Assembly: GCA_910575505.1 (NCBI GenBank)
Contig: CAJTFK010000001.1
Location: 124,001 to 188,000 of the forward strand
Length of the DNA: 64,000 bases
Direction of reading: 5' to 3'
DNA from: Oscillospiraceae bacterium
GTDB taxonomy: Bacteria > Bacillota > Clostridia > Oscillospirales > Oscillospiraceae
Shown: one piece after another, positions 25,530 through 34,596 of the stretch
Numbering within the stretch: the stretch's first letter is position 1
Layout of the letters: each line of letters opens with the position of its first letter
The notes under the pieces: model-generated
Told to the model about the DNA's origin: nothing
Seen by the model: only the letters and a program-made list of their open reading frames with translations
Databases searched by the model: none
Position numbers and translations under genes: made by a program

Positions 25530-26624
25530 ATGTCCATCTTTGACACGTCGGCACAGGCCGGCGCCCTTTGCGCAATCATTGCACTTGGATTTATGGATAT
25601 TGCAAAAGATCAATCCTACATCGTTTTTCACGACGGAAAGGATGACGCCGGAGAGGATGCCAGGCATGAGCAGCTGCGGAAAAAGCTTGCGAATCTGGGC
25701 GTTAACATTTCATTCCAAACGCAATCTTCCAGTGATAAACCTCTTCAACCGGTCATTCTGGGACGTACGGGCCGCGAGAAACTGCAAGGCGATGTGGTTG
25801 GGGATATTCGCGATCTTATGAACCGGTTGGAAAAGGAGGTGAACAGCGGCAAGCATATTCCGCTGCGGGGCGCTTATATCGGGGGACTCCTCTCCGCGGA
25901 CTGCAAGGCAGAGCTTTTGGATCCTTCGATCCTGTACTGCTATGCGCCGGGATATCGAGAGTTTACCCCGGAAGTGGAAGCCTCTTACCAAAATGCTCTT
26001 GAGGTTACCCAGGCGGTACAGGATTTTCTTCAGACGGAATTTAAAGACGGTTCCCGTCAAAAGAAGAGAGGCTCCCTCCTTTATCAGGCGGATCCCCGTC
26101 CCATAAGCACGGCCGCACCCAAAAGTACGGAAAACAAAAAGCTGTTTGGCAGCGTACACGGCATGACGCAGTCCATTATCCATTACGCTGGAAACGCCGA
26201 CACCAGCAAGGTAAACATGGAGCTGGCCCTGAGCGCGGATACCTGCAAGGTGGCCTCCTGTATCCCATGCAGCATCTTTATGTGGGCAAACGGAACCCCC
26301 GCCAGCGCTGCTCATTTTGGCCGGGGCGACAATTGGAATTTTCCCTCTGCCATCTTTGAGCGGATTCAAATGTGTTCCGGGCCCGACCAGCTGGAGCCCT
26401 TGGCTGGCTATCCCCTCTGCGTCAAAAGCTGGATGGAGGCGGTATGGAAGTCCTATGACGCCGGAAAAGCATGTTTAGAAAAGGTTTCGCAGACCGTGCT
26501 ATCAGAGGATCTGAAGCACGCTATCCAGCTCGACCGCAATCAGATACCCCGGATGTTCCTGGAGGCGCTGACCTTCGAAGGCCCGTTCCTGAGCAAGATG
26601 CTGAACGTGCTGCCCGAGATATAA
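25530..26624 (+). CDS. Unrecognised protein, first gene of a two-gene cassette
   Basis: Codes for 364 residues (start MSIFDTSAQAGALCAI); AGGAGGA lies 6 bases before the ATG. I recognise no family. The first 170 residues look alpha/beta. Residues 205-275 hold the most structured-looking motif: GSVHGMTQSIIHYAG, then a Glu (231), then CKVASCIPC (Cys239, Cys244, Cys247) and GTPASAAHFGRGDNWNFP. The spacing of Glu and a C-x2-C pair recalls a metal site, possibly deaminase-like, but this is speculation. No signal peptide or membrane helix. Followed after 37 bp by the 748-residue gene. Confidence 0.8.
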   Translation: MSIFDTSAQAGALCAIIALGFMDIAKDQSYIVFHDGKDDAGEDARHEQLRKKLANLGVNISFQTQSSSDKPLQPVILGRTGREKLQGDVVGDIRDLMNRLEKEVNSGKHIPLRGAYIGGLLSADCKAELLDPSILYCYAPGYREFTPEVEASYQNALEVTQAVQDFLQTEFKDGSRQKKRGSLLYQADPRPISTAAPKSTENKKLFGSVHGMTQSIIHYAGNADTSKVNMELALSADTCKVASCIPCSIFMWANGTPASAAHFGRGDNWNFPSAIFERIQMCSGPDQLEPLAGYPLCVKSWMEAVWKSYDAGKACLEKVSQTVLSEDLKHAIQLDRNQIPRMFLEALTFEGPFLSKMLNVLPEI

Positions 26625-26661
26625 AAAAGAAACGGCCCGGAAACCGGAAAGGAGTTTCGCA

Positions 26662-28908
26662 ATGGATAAAAAAAGCACTTTGGAATCCCTGATGGAAAGC
26701 TCCAGCGACGATGTGATGAGCCTGATCTATCGGAACGTAAACCAGCTTCTGGGGGCGGGCAGCCAGCTTTTCGCCATGGAATTTCCCGCCCGCCCGCTGA
26801 ATGCCAAGGACTACGAATACAACACCGATGACTGCTACAGCACCCTGACCAAGCCCTACACCGTGCAGGAGCGGGAATTCCTGCTCAGCGACCAGCTCTA
26901 TGACCTCTCCCCCGTGGTGCAGGGTACGAACGGCGAACGCCTCTCCACAGTCTTCGACACGGTTATCAACAACTATGTGCCCCGGCTGGAAGCCCTCAAG
27001 AGCTTCGTCAGCGACCAGAAGAATCTGCGGGAATGGCTGCTGGCCCCTGTGAAGGACGAGGTGCGGGGCGAGGTCAGGACCATGTCCCGTATGGCGATGG
27101 CCCGGGAACTCTACGACGAGTTTCTGGAGCGGCGCAATGAGTGGTACAGCAAGAAAAACGAGGTCTATGAAGCATACAGGGCCAAGGACGATCTGGACGG
27201 ATATGCCAAATGGCTTTCCAGCGAGGGACTGGTGCAGGAGGAAAAACTCAGCAATTTCTATAACGACGCCGTGGTGCGGGGACATTACCACGAGGTGCTG
27301 ACCCTTCTGGGATTTCTCAACGTCGCGTCGCCCTCCGAGGCCCTGGAAAATACGAAGCAGAAAATGCGCTCCAGCCTGCGCCGCTCCCTGGACGGGTCCA
27401 CCGATATCTATCCGGTCCAGTTCCAGCCCAGCGACTGGTTCAAGGCCCTGCGCCCCAACCTCAGCCCCAAGGATCTGACCATGGCCACCGACAGCCTCGT
27501 GGCGGAATACCGCGCCAAGCAGCAGCGCCTGCGCAGCCTGCAGGCCCAGCTCAGCGAACAGGTGGTCATAGATATTTCCCCCGAAGAGCGGGCGCGGCGG
27601 GAAAACGAGGCGGAAAACAGCCGCAGGGAGCTTTCGCAGTCACAGCAGGAGCTGATCTCTCAATATGGCTCCGGCGCGGTTTCGGCGGTCAAGGCGGTCA
27701 TCGGCATTTATAAGAACACGGCCGACCCCTTCACCAAGGTGCAGGAGGTGATCCAAAAGACCCGCAGCGCCAAAGAAGGAAAGCTGGAGGGTACGGAGAA
27801 GAGGATCTACAGCCTCTTGCAGGATATCAGCAGCGAAGCTGTCGACAACGTTGTAAAAGCCTGCCAGGCCCAGGAGGAGCTGCTGCAAAAAATCAAAAAT
27901 TCCAACGACGCCCGCATAGCCTTCTCCGAGGCCAAGGTCCGGGACATGGCTCTTCAAAGGAAGCGCATTGAAGAACAGATTCAAACTGTGCAGGCGGATC
28001 TGGACTTCCTTGCTCCTCTTGTCACCGGCACCATTGCCCAAAGCGATACCGGAAACGCGGAGATGCCCGACGCGTCCCTTCTGACCGCCTCCGACGAAAC
28101 CCAGGACGAAAACTTCACCGACGTGATCATCAAAAGCGATGAGTCTGGGAGCTTTTCCAGCAACAGCACCTCATCCAGTTCCAGCCAAAGCAGCTGGAAC
28201 CTGGGCGGATGGTTTTGGTCGGCAGGCAGGTCCCGTTCCACCCAGAGCTCCAACGAATCACAAAATAAGAGAGAACTGAACAAAAAGCTGGAGATCGGCT
28301 TTCGCATCAAGAAGGTGGCCATTGACCGCGGCGGCTGGTTCAATCCCACTATTTTCAAGCTCAGCGACAACTACTTCCGCCTGGCGGATATCCGGGTGAG
28401 CAAGGGCCTGACGAAGGACGACATCCAGGACGCAAGCGCCGCGGGAATGAACGCGGGTGCCCGCCTGAAGTCGCTGGTCACCTATGACGCGGAGGTGGAC
28501 GGAGAAACGAAGCAGCTCAGCTATGTCCTGCCCGCTTTCCCCACCGGCTTCGTCATCGCCAAGGATGTCACGATCCGCATACAGTGCAGTCAGGACGAGT
28601 CCAAGTCCAACCGCAAATACATGGAGCAGAGCGACGCCAGAAGCGGCGGCATCTTTGGCTTCCGTGCCCATACCGCCGGCTCCAGCAAGAGCCAAAGCGA
28701 ATCCGCCTATTTTGGAAGCACCTCGAACTATTTCTACATCCGTATTCCCGGCCCGCAGATCCTGGGCTGGTTCCTGGAGCTCACGCCGGCCGATAACGCC
28801 TCCCCCTATCAAGGCCTGGACCCCAGTATGTATTCCGATACGCTTGGGACCCTGCTGCCGGAGCAGAAGGAGGAAGGCGAAAGCGGAGGAACACAGCGTC
28901 AGCCATAA
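26662..28908 (+). CDS. Unrecognised large coiled-coil protein, second gene of cassette
   Basis: Codes for 748 residues. Residues 1-270 are mainly helical, and coiled coils lie around 280-333 (EYRAKQQRLRSLQAQL) and 400-450. A Ser/Thr-rich linker with Trp (about 490-535, SSNSTSSSSSQSSWNLGGWF) separates these from a C-terminal beta-rich domain (about 540-725) marked by VAIDRGGWFNPTIFKLS and FYIRIPGPQILGWFLEL. There is no secretion signal. AAAGGAG precedes the ATG. The layout (helical stalk, flexible linker, beta domain) suggests a structural or membrane-interacting protein rather than a simple enzyme. I recognise no family. Terminator follows at once. Confidence 0.82.
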   Translation: MDKKSTLESLMESSSDDVMSLIYRNVNQLLGAGSQLFAMEFPARPLNAKDYEYNTDDCYSTLTKPYTVQEREFLLSDQLYDLSPVVQGTNGERLSTVFDTVINNYVPRLEALKSFVSDQKNLREWLLAPVKDEVRGEVRTMSRMAMARELYDEFLERRNEWYSKKNEVYEAYRAKDDLDGYAKWLSSEGLVQEEKLSNFYNDAVVRGHYHEVLTLLGFLNVASPSEALENTKQKMRSSLRRSLDGSTDIYPVQFQPSDWFKALRPNLSPKDLTMATDSLVAEYRAKQQRLRSLQAQLSEQVVIDISPEERARRENEAENSRRELSQSQQELISQYGSGAVSAVKAVIGIYKNTADPFTKVQEVIQKTRSAKEGKLEGTEKRIYSLLQDISSEAVDNVVKACQAQEELLQKIKNSNDARIAFSEAKVRDMALQRKRIEEQIQTVQADLDFLAPLVTGTIAQSDTGNAEMPDASLLTASDETQDENFTDVIIKSDESGSFSSNSTSSSSSQSSWNLGGWFWSAGRSRSTQSSNESQNKRELNKKLEIGFRIKKVAIDRGGWFNPTIFKLSDNYFRLADIRVSKGLTKDDIQDASAAGMNAGARLKSLVTYDAEVDGETKQLSYVLPAFPTGFVIAKDVTIRIQCSQDESKSNRKYMEQSDARSGGIFGFRAHTAGSSKSQSESAYFGSTSNYFYIRIPGPQILGWFLELTPADNASPYQGLDPSMYSDTLGTLLPEQKEEGESGGTQRQP

Positions 28909-28916
28909 GAGATAAT

Positions 28917-28965
28917 CAAAAACCGCCTTAAATTGGCTCTTTCAGCTCGTTTAAGGCGGTTTTTG
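28917..28965 (+). terminator. Intrinsic terminator of the cassette
   Basis: AAAAACCGCCTTAAA pairs with TTTAAGGCGGTTTTT, ending in a T-run, 8 bases past the stop codon. Cassette transcription therefore ends before the helix-turn-helix gene. Confidence 0.88.
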
Positions 28966-29074
28966 TGATATGACCTATTTCAGTGCGCCAGAGCCTTCCT
29001 CCTCTTTCCGCTCCGGAGAAGGCGATGCCGGACGCGCACTGATCCAAAATCTATTGCAGTAGGTGATATCAACG

Positions 29075-30562
29075 ATGAAGGACTGGACAACCAATCTTGC
29101 CCTGCTGATGAACGTGACCCATGTTACGCCAAACGACCTCCACCAGGGGCTGGGAGCGGACCTCTCCCTCATTTCCCGCTGGCGCACAGGCGCCCGTCCC
29201 TTAGCCAAGGGGACTCCCTGGTGAAGGCGTCTGAGCGAATATTTCCTTCGAGTCCACGAAAACGAAGTGACGGCGCTCATGGCCCGGGTGTTTCCGCTGG
29301 GGCTTGCCCAGGGACTGACAGCCGGGCAGCTTTTGGAGCAATGGCTGGGAGAAGGCGGGGGACCGCGGGAGGAGCAGGCTGAGATTTTGTTGTCCTAGCA
29401 GAAAAAGGGGCGGGCTGGAAACGGGCGTCTCTGGCCGGCGGACGCGGCCTCTTTTTCCGGCGGCCGGTCGGTGCGTGGGCTGTTCAAGGAATTTCTCGAC
29501 TATGTTCTGGCGCAGCCCGGCTCCGGTCAAATGATATTCTTCTGCTCAGAGGGACTGGAGCTTTTGACGCAGGACGCGGGCTGCAGCGGCATTCTGCTGG
29601 AAAAGCTGCGGGCCATTTTTAAACGCGGCAAGCGTCTTCAGGTGGTCCTGCGCACAAACTACCGGGCCAGCGATGTGGCCCTTGTCTGTGGGCCCTGGCT
29701 GCGTGAACATTTTACGGGCTGTGTACAGAGCTTTTATTATGACGACTTTCGTGTCTTAGAGCGCGGAAGCATTCTGTTCGGGCTGCGCGGCAGTCTCATG
29801 ATGCAGATTTGCATTGAGAACAGCATACTAAAAGCGATGATCCATCAGAAGCCGGAAGCAGTCGCAAAGGCTGAGAAATTCTTCGACCGCCATCTGGAGC
29901 ATGCAGGGCAGCGGGTTTGCTACAGCTTTTTTCAGCGCCCGGCAAATTTCCTTCACGGCGGGCCTTCCGGCAGGGAGAGCGCCGTATATCTGCTGGGAAA
30001 ATTTCCCGATCTCGGGATCGACTTTGACCGCCTCTCACAGCATTTATGCCTTCGTCCGGAGGAAAAAACGCTTCTCCAGGAACAGTTTTGGATGCTGACG
30101 CGCACGCTGCGGGAGCAAAGCCCTGAAACGCGGACATTCCACATCTTCTGCGAGGACATGATCGATGAGGCAATTGATGGCGCACGGCATCTCTGCCGCC
30201 CTTTCAGCGAAATCTGCGGCAGACGGCTTTATCTCAGTACCCGGGGATTGGCAGAGCAGCTGGACGAAATACGCCGGACATTGGAGCGGCGGCCAAGCTA
30301 TCAGGTCTGCTTCATGCCCCATGAGTGGTTCGACCGGCTGGGAATGGAGCTTGTGGTATGGGGAAGCGACGCCGCTGTCGGGTGGGCCGCCGGGCGGCAG
30401 TCCGCCGCCTGCCGTGATTACCCTAACGTCGCCGCCCTGCACGGCTTCTGCGCAACTGTGTGGGACAAAATTCCGCCTGCCCAGCGCAGCCGCAAGGCCG
30501 CGTTAAAACGGCTGGAACGCTGGCTGGTGCGAGCGAAAAGGCTTGGAATACCTCTGGAGTAG
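29075..30562 (+). pseudogene. Helix-turn-helix protein gene with two in-frame stop codons
   Basis: One continuous frame of 496 codons runs from ATG 29075 to the stop at 30560-30562, broken only by TGA at 29222-29224 and TAG at 29396-29398. The first part is an XRE-like HTH (LLMNVTHVTPNDLHQGL then LSLISRWRTGARPL). After the stops the frame goes on with RRLSEYFLRVHE and a 360-residue helical region (MIFFCSEGLELL, RLQVVLRTNYRAS). This N-terminal HTH plus long C-terminal region resembles regulators found in Clostridia next to accessory genes. A downstream GTG at 29471 could give a protein lacking the HTH. Most likely a decayed regulator; readthrough is the alternative. Confidence 0.7.
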
Positions 30563-30855
30563 TGCCTGCGGTTTGAACACCCCGGCCCAATTTGAGCAAA
30601 TCGCTGCCGTTTGCTTGGGGAAAGCGTGCTGCGGATTCGACACGAGCAAAAGAAGCCAGCCTCAAGAGCAGTAAGGAGATTTTGAAAACGATGGCGCAAC
30701 AGAAAAACCTGCTTTTGTCCAGATTTAAGGAAGTAAGGCCATTATGAAGGTTTCTACAGTCAGCTGTTTCAAAATAAATCATACAAAAAAGCAGAACCCG
30801 GCCGTCCGTAAGGATGCCGGGTTTTGCCTTTTGTGTTCTTCCGGAGCCGCCCCTG
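30563..30855. other. Gene-free stretch before the GntR gene
   Basis: No gene seen. A stretch with CGGCCGTCC...GGATGCCGGG near 30800-30825 may form a terminator-like hairpin. Confidence 0.4.
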
Positions 30856-31614
30856 TCATTCGCAGAAAGGGGATCCTTGCTCCGAAGGCACACCGCTGCT
30901 CATAATCTTTTTCAGACAGGCCAGCGTATTCTCCAAATCCCGTTCCCGAATACAGTCATGGAGCCTGGCATAGTGCTGCATCCAATGGGAAGAGGTCTCG
31001 AAATCCACCATCCGGCGGACGACGTTCTGCAGCATCAGCTGGCGGAGCGGGGCCTTGGCGATGGCGAAGGCGTAGTTCAGCAGGGCGTTGTGGGCCATGG
31101 CGCAGAGAATCGTGTGGATCTCCAGGCTCATATCCGCCTGGAGGACCAGCTCCTGATCCGCCGACGCGGGGGTCTCCGCCCGGAAGTAGCGCGCCATGTG
31201 GTTCTCCATCTGTTCATACTGGCGCCAGTAGGATGCCAGATCCTCCTCCGTCCGGCGCTCCACCGCCAGCCGGGCGCATTCCATCTCAATGACATAGCGG
31301 TACTCCAGCGCATCCTGCGGGGATGTGGCGTCCATGTAAAAGGCGGAGAGCTCCTGGATATTGCCGCACATATCAAATTCCTTTACATAGGTGCCGCTGC
31401 CCACCCGGATGTCCAGCAGCCCGATGGCCTGCAGCCGCTGGAGGGCTACCCGCACCGTCAGCCGATTGACCGCGAACTCCTCCGCCAGCTGCCCCTCCGT
31501 GGGAATCTTCTCCCCGGCTTTCCAGGTTCCGTTGGTAATCAGCTGGCGCAGCTGGTCATACACCTGATCCGCCGCGGATATTTTCTTGATCCTGTACTCT
31601 CCCGCCATATCCAT
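30856..31614 (-). CDS. GntR-family regulator, FadR/FCD type
   Basis: Codes for 252 residues. The winged helix is typical: QVYDQLRQLITNGTWKAGEK, then EGQLAEEFAVNRLTVRVALQ and an LDIRVGSGTYV wing. The C-terminal all-helical FCD domain (EYRYVIEMECARLAVERR, with His residues in the last third) would bind an organic acid and often a metal. It is divergent from the esterase-carrier-racemase-malic enzyme genes, so it is probably their repressor. The family usually responds to pathway hydroxy acids. Confidence 0.9.
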   Translation of the reverse strand: MDMAGEYRIKKISAADQVYDQLRQLITNGTWKAGEKIPTEGQLAEEFAVNRLTVRVALQRLQAIGLLDIRVGSGTYVKEFDMCGNIQELSAFYMDATSPQDALEYRYVIEMECARLAVERRTEEDLASYWRQYEQMENHMARYFRAETPASADQELVLQADMSLEIHTILCAMAHNALLNYAFAIAKAPLRQLMLQNVVRRMVDFETSSHWMQHYARLHDCIRERDLENTLACLKKIMSSGVPSEQGSPFCE

Positions 31615-31648
31615 GCTCCCCTCTCTCCCTGCCGCAGGTCTCCCCTAC

Positions 31649-31677
31649 AGTGTACCGCAAGCTGGCAAAACAGTCAA
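31649..31677 (-). promoter_or_regulatory. Promoter of the GntR gene
   Basis: Leftward TTGACT (31672-31677) and TACACT (31649-31654) are spaced 17 bp apart. Confidence 0.55.
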
Positions 31678-31735
31678 GTTAACCAGGGTGAAATTGTCAA
31701 AAACGGAGAATTTCCAATCTGCCTTCCTCTCGCTC

Positions 31736-31764
31736 TTGACTTGCATCGTCTCAGCTCCTATACT
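31736..31764 (+). promoter_or_regulatory. Promoter of the esterase-LarA-malic enzyme operon
   Basis: TTGACT (31736-31741), a 17-bp spacer and TATACT (31759-31764). A short direct repeat GGCGAAAAGGCGAAAGAGCG follows at the start-point region and could take part in operator function. Confidence 0.7.
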
Positions 31765-31812
31765 AAAGGCGAAAAGGCGAAAGAGCGAATCAATTACGAA
31801 AGGATGGGATGA

Positions 31813-33168
31813 ATGAACAACTGCGTACAAACACAGGCTGGCGCCGTGCGGGGCTGTCTGGAGGATGGGATTCTCCACTTCCACGGGATTCCCTACGCCG
31901 CACCCCCGACGGGCCGACTGCGGTTCCGCCCGCCGGAAAAGCCGGAGCCCTGGGTGGGAGTGCTGGACGCCGCCAAGCGGGGCTTTGTGCCCCCTCAGGA
32001 TCCCTCGGACCTGGATAAGCCCATGGGACCCGTGACGCTGCCTCAGAGCGAGGACTGCCTGACCCTGGCGGTCAGTACCCCCTCTGCAGAGGGCAGTCTG
32101 CCGGTGGCGGTCTGGTTCCACGGCGGAGCCAACTGCTACGGCGGCGGGGATCTCCCCTGGTACGACGGGGCTGCCCTGGCCAGGAGCCAAAACGTGGTGG
32201 TAGTCAACATCAACTTCCGCCTGGGGGTTTTCGGCTTCCTCTGCGCCGAAGGCGTGGCGGACCGGGCCCTCTCCATTGAGGATCAGATGCTGGCTCTCCA
32301 GTGGGTCCAGGAGAACATCCGCCAGTTCGGCGGAGACCCCAGCCGGGTCACCGTCTTTGGCCAGTCGGCGGGGGGCAACGCCATCGCCCACATTCTTTCC
32401 CGGGAGGACAGCGCAGGCCTGTTCAGCCAGATCGTGCTGCAAAGCGCCTCCCTGGGCCGGGGAAACCATCTGCTGGCGGACGCCTGTGAGGCGGGCCGGG
32501 CGGTGCTGGCTGGCCTGGGCATCCCGCCGGAGGCCCCCGATGTTCTGGAACAGCTCCAGAGCTGCTCCACGGAGGAGCTTCTCCGGGCTGCCGCACAGGT
32601 TCCTGAGGACATCAGGGCCAAGCACCAGGGCATGTACTTCAAGCCGGTGATGGACGGCTGGCACACCCCGGAGCAGACGGCCCGCCGGGCGGCGGAGATG
32701 GCCGCCCGGCGGCACATCCGGGTCATGATCGGCTTCACACGGGAGGAGACCCATGCCTTCTCCACCGCCCGGGATGCGGAGTCCCTGGCGGCGCTGAAGC
32801 GGGGACAGCGTCTGCGCTATGACCTGCCCGGCGCCCTGTTCGCACGGGAAGCAGCAGAGGGCGGCTGCCCGGTCTGGAAGTACCAATTTGACTGGTCCGC
32901 GCCGGAGTCCATTTACAACGCCTGCCACTGCCTGGAGCTGCCCTTCCTCTTCGGCAATCTGGACGCCTGGGACGCGCCCTTCCTGGCCGGAGGCGAGCGG
33001 GGGGAGATGGAACGTCTGACCGCCGTGATTCAGGATGCCTGGGGCCGCTTTTTCCGGGGCGAGGCACCGTCGGAGGACTGGCCGCTCTATTCGGCGGCGG
33101 AGCCCCGGATCAAGCATTTCGACGGCCATGCCAACCCGGTGGGCGGCGAGCCGGTTTACGATGTGTGA
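31813..33168 (+). CDS. Type-B carboxylesterase
   Basis: Codes for 451 residues, on the short side for the family. The N-terminus is typical (GIPYAAPPTGRLRFRPPEKP), followed by SEDCLTLAV, the oxyanion loop WFHGGANCYGG and the nucleophile elbow FGQSAGGNA. No signal peptide. It is first in an operon with a carrier, a LarA-type racemase and malic enzyme. It could release a hydroxy acid from an ester inside the cell. The exact ester is unknown. Confidence 0.87.
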   Translation: MNNCVQTQAGAVRGCLEDGILHFHGIPYAAPPTGRLRFRPPEKPEPWVGVLDAAKRGFVPPQDPSDLDKPMGPVTLPQSEDCLTLAVSTPSAEGSLPVAVWFHGGANCYGGGDLPWYDGAALARSQNVVVVNINFRLGVFGFLCAEGVADRALSIEDQMLALQWVQENIRQFGGDPSRVTVFGQSAGGNAIAHILSREDSAGLFSQIVLQSASLGRGNHLLADACEAGRAVLAGLGIPPEAPDVLEQLQSCSTEELLRAAAQVPEDIRAKHQGMYFKPVMDGWHTPEQTARRAAEMAARRHIRVMIGFTREETHAFSTARDAESLAALKRGQRLRYDLPGALFAREAAEGGCPVWKYQFDWSAPESIYNACHCLELPFLFGNLDAWDAPFLAGGERGEMERLTAVIQDAWGRFFRGEAPSEDWPLYSAAEPRIKHFDGHANPVGGEPVYDV

Positions 33169-33208
33169 AAAAGCGGTAAAAGCCGCAGATGTTGAAGGGA
33201 GAAATACT

Positions 33209-34594
33209 ATGGAAAAGAAAAAAACCAAGCTGGCATTTCCCCACGTAATGGTCTTGCTGATTGCGCTGGTCCTGCTGGCCTGCGCCCTCAGCTACATCGT
33301 TCCGGCGGGACAGTATGACTACGACGAAAACGGCTACGTGATTGCCGACTCCTTCCACTACGTGGAAAACACTCCGGTAAGCCCCTGGAGCGCTATGGTA
33401 AAGCTCACCGGTGCAATTGACTCTATGGGAACCACTTTTGCACTGCTGTTTATCATCGGCGGCATGATTACGGTTCTCATTTCTTCCGGCGCGGTGGAAA
33501 ATATTGTGGACTGGTCTCTCCACAAATTCCAGGATAAGAGCCTGACCATCCTGATCCCCCTAATCTCCGTCATCATGTCCCTGCTGGGCGGACTGGCAGG
33601 CCAAGATTCTCTGATTACCTTTGTTGCCTGCGGCATGTTGCTGGCCAGACGAACCAGGCTGGACGGGATTGCCGCTATGGCCATCTTTTATCTGCCCTAT
33701 ATTACTGCGCAAGCCGTTGGTCCCACGGTGCTGATGATTTTAATGTGTCAGGAAATGTGCGGCATTCCGGCAATCTCCGGTGTCAAGGTCAGAATTTTCC
33801 TCTGGATCGTCTTTACCATTTTTACCGCATGGTACAACACCCGCTATGCCCTCAAGGTGTCCCGGGATCCCTCCAAGAGCATTGCTGGAGAAATCCTGAC
33901 TATGGAGAACGGCCAGGAGGTCGATACTTCCAAGCCCGTCCAGCTTCAGACCTCATCCGTCATCGGCATGATTATGATGCTGGTTCCCTTTGTCATCTAC
34001 GCTGTCGGCTCCGCCAAGTCCGGCTGGGGATTTGAGTGGCTGATCGGCCTGGGCTTTGTGGACGCCGTGCTCCTGGGCCTGGTCTTCCGCTTCACTCCGA
34101 ATGACTGGTCCAAGCGTTTCTGTAAAGGTGCGGCAGAAATGGGCCCTGTGTGTCTGCTGATTGGATTTTCCAAACTCATCAGTGTGGTGCTGTCCGACGG
34201 GCAGATCATCAACACCATCGCCCACGCCGCCCTGGTCCTGATTCAGGGCATGGGAGCCGGCTTCTCCGCCATCGGCATGTTCCTCTTCACCACGCTCTTC
34301 AATCTGATAATGCCCTCCGGCCCGGCCAAGGTGCCCCTGTTGATGCCCCTGTTCATGCCCGTGGCTGACATCCTTGGCATCACCCGTCAGATTCTCTGCA
34401 CCTGCTATCAACTGGGCGATGGCCTGACCAACTTCCTGACCCCCGTCTCCTCCGTGCTGGCCACCGGCCTGATCCTGTCCAACACCAAGTACTCCAAGTG
34501 GATGCGGTACGCGGTTCCCTATGCCCTGTGCCTCATCGGCTTCTCCGCCGTGTGCATCTTTGTGCTCAACCTGGCGGGCTGGACCGGTGTCTGA
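33209..34594 (+). CDS. YfcC/DcuC-type anion carrier
   Basis: Codes for 461 residues with about twelve membrane helices. The N-terminus (FPHVMVLLIALVLLACALSY, then IVPAGQYDY) and the paired hairpin motifs (GGLAGQDSLITFVACGMLL and NLIMPSGPAKVPLLMPLF) are typical of the YfcC branch of the ion transporter superfamily. Such carriers move organic acids or amino acids. It lies between the esterase and larA-like genes, so it probably imports the cluster's substrate. GAAGGGAG precedes the ATG. Confidence 0.85.
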   Translation: MEKKKTKLAFPHVMVLLIALVLLACALSYIVPAGQYDYDENGYVIADSFHYVENTPVSPWSAMVKLTGAIDSMGTTFALLFIIGGMITVLISSGAVENIVDWSLHKFQDKSLTILIPLISVIMSLLGGLAGQDSLITFVACGMLLARRTRLDGIAAMAIFYLPYITAQAVGPTVLMILMCQEMCGIPAISGVKVRIFLWIVFTIFTAWYNTRYALKVSRDPSKSIAGEILTMENGQEVDTSKPVQLQTSSVIGMIMMLVPFVIYAVGSAKSGWGFEWLIGLGFVDAVLLGLVFRFTPNDWSKRFCKGAAEMGPVCLLIGFSKLISVVLSDGQIINTIAHAALVLIQGMGAGFSAIGMFLFTTLFNLIMPSGPAKVPLLMPLFMPVADILGITRQILCTCYQLGDGLTNFLTPVSSVLATGLILSNTKYSKWMRYAVPYALCLIGFSAVCIFVLNLAGWTGV

Positions 34595-34596
34595 AC

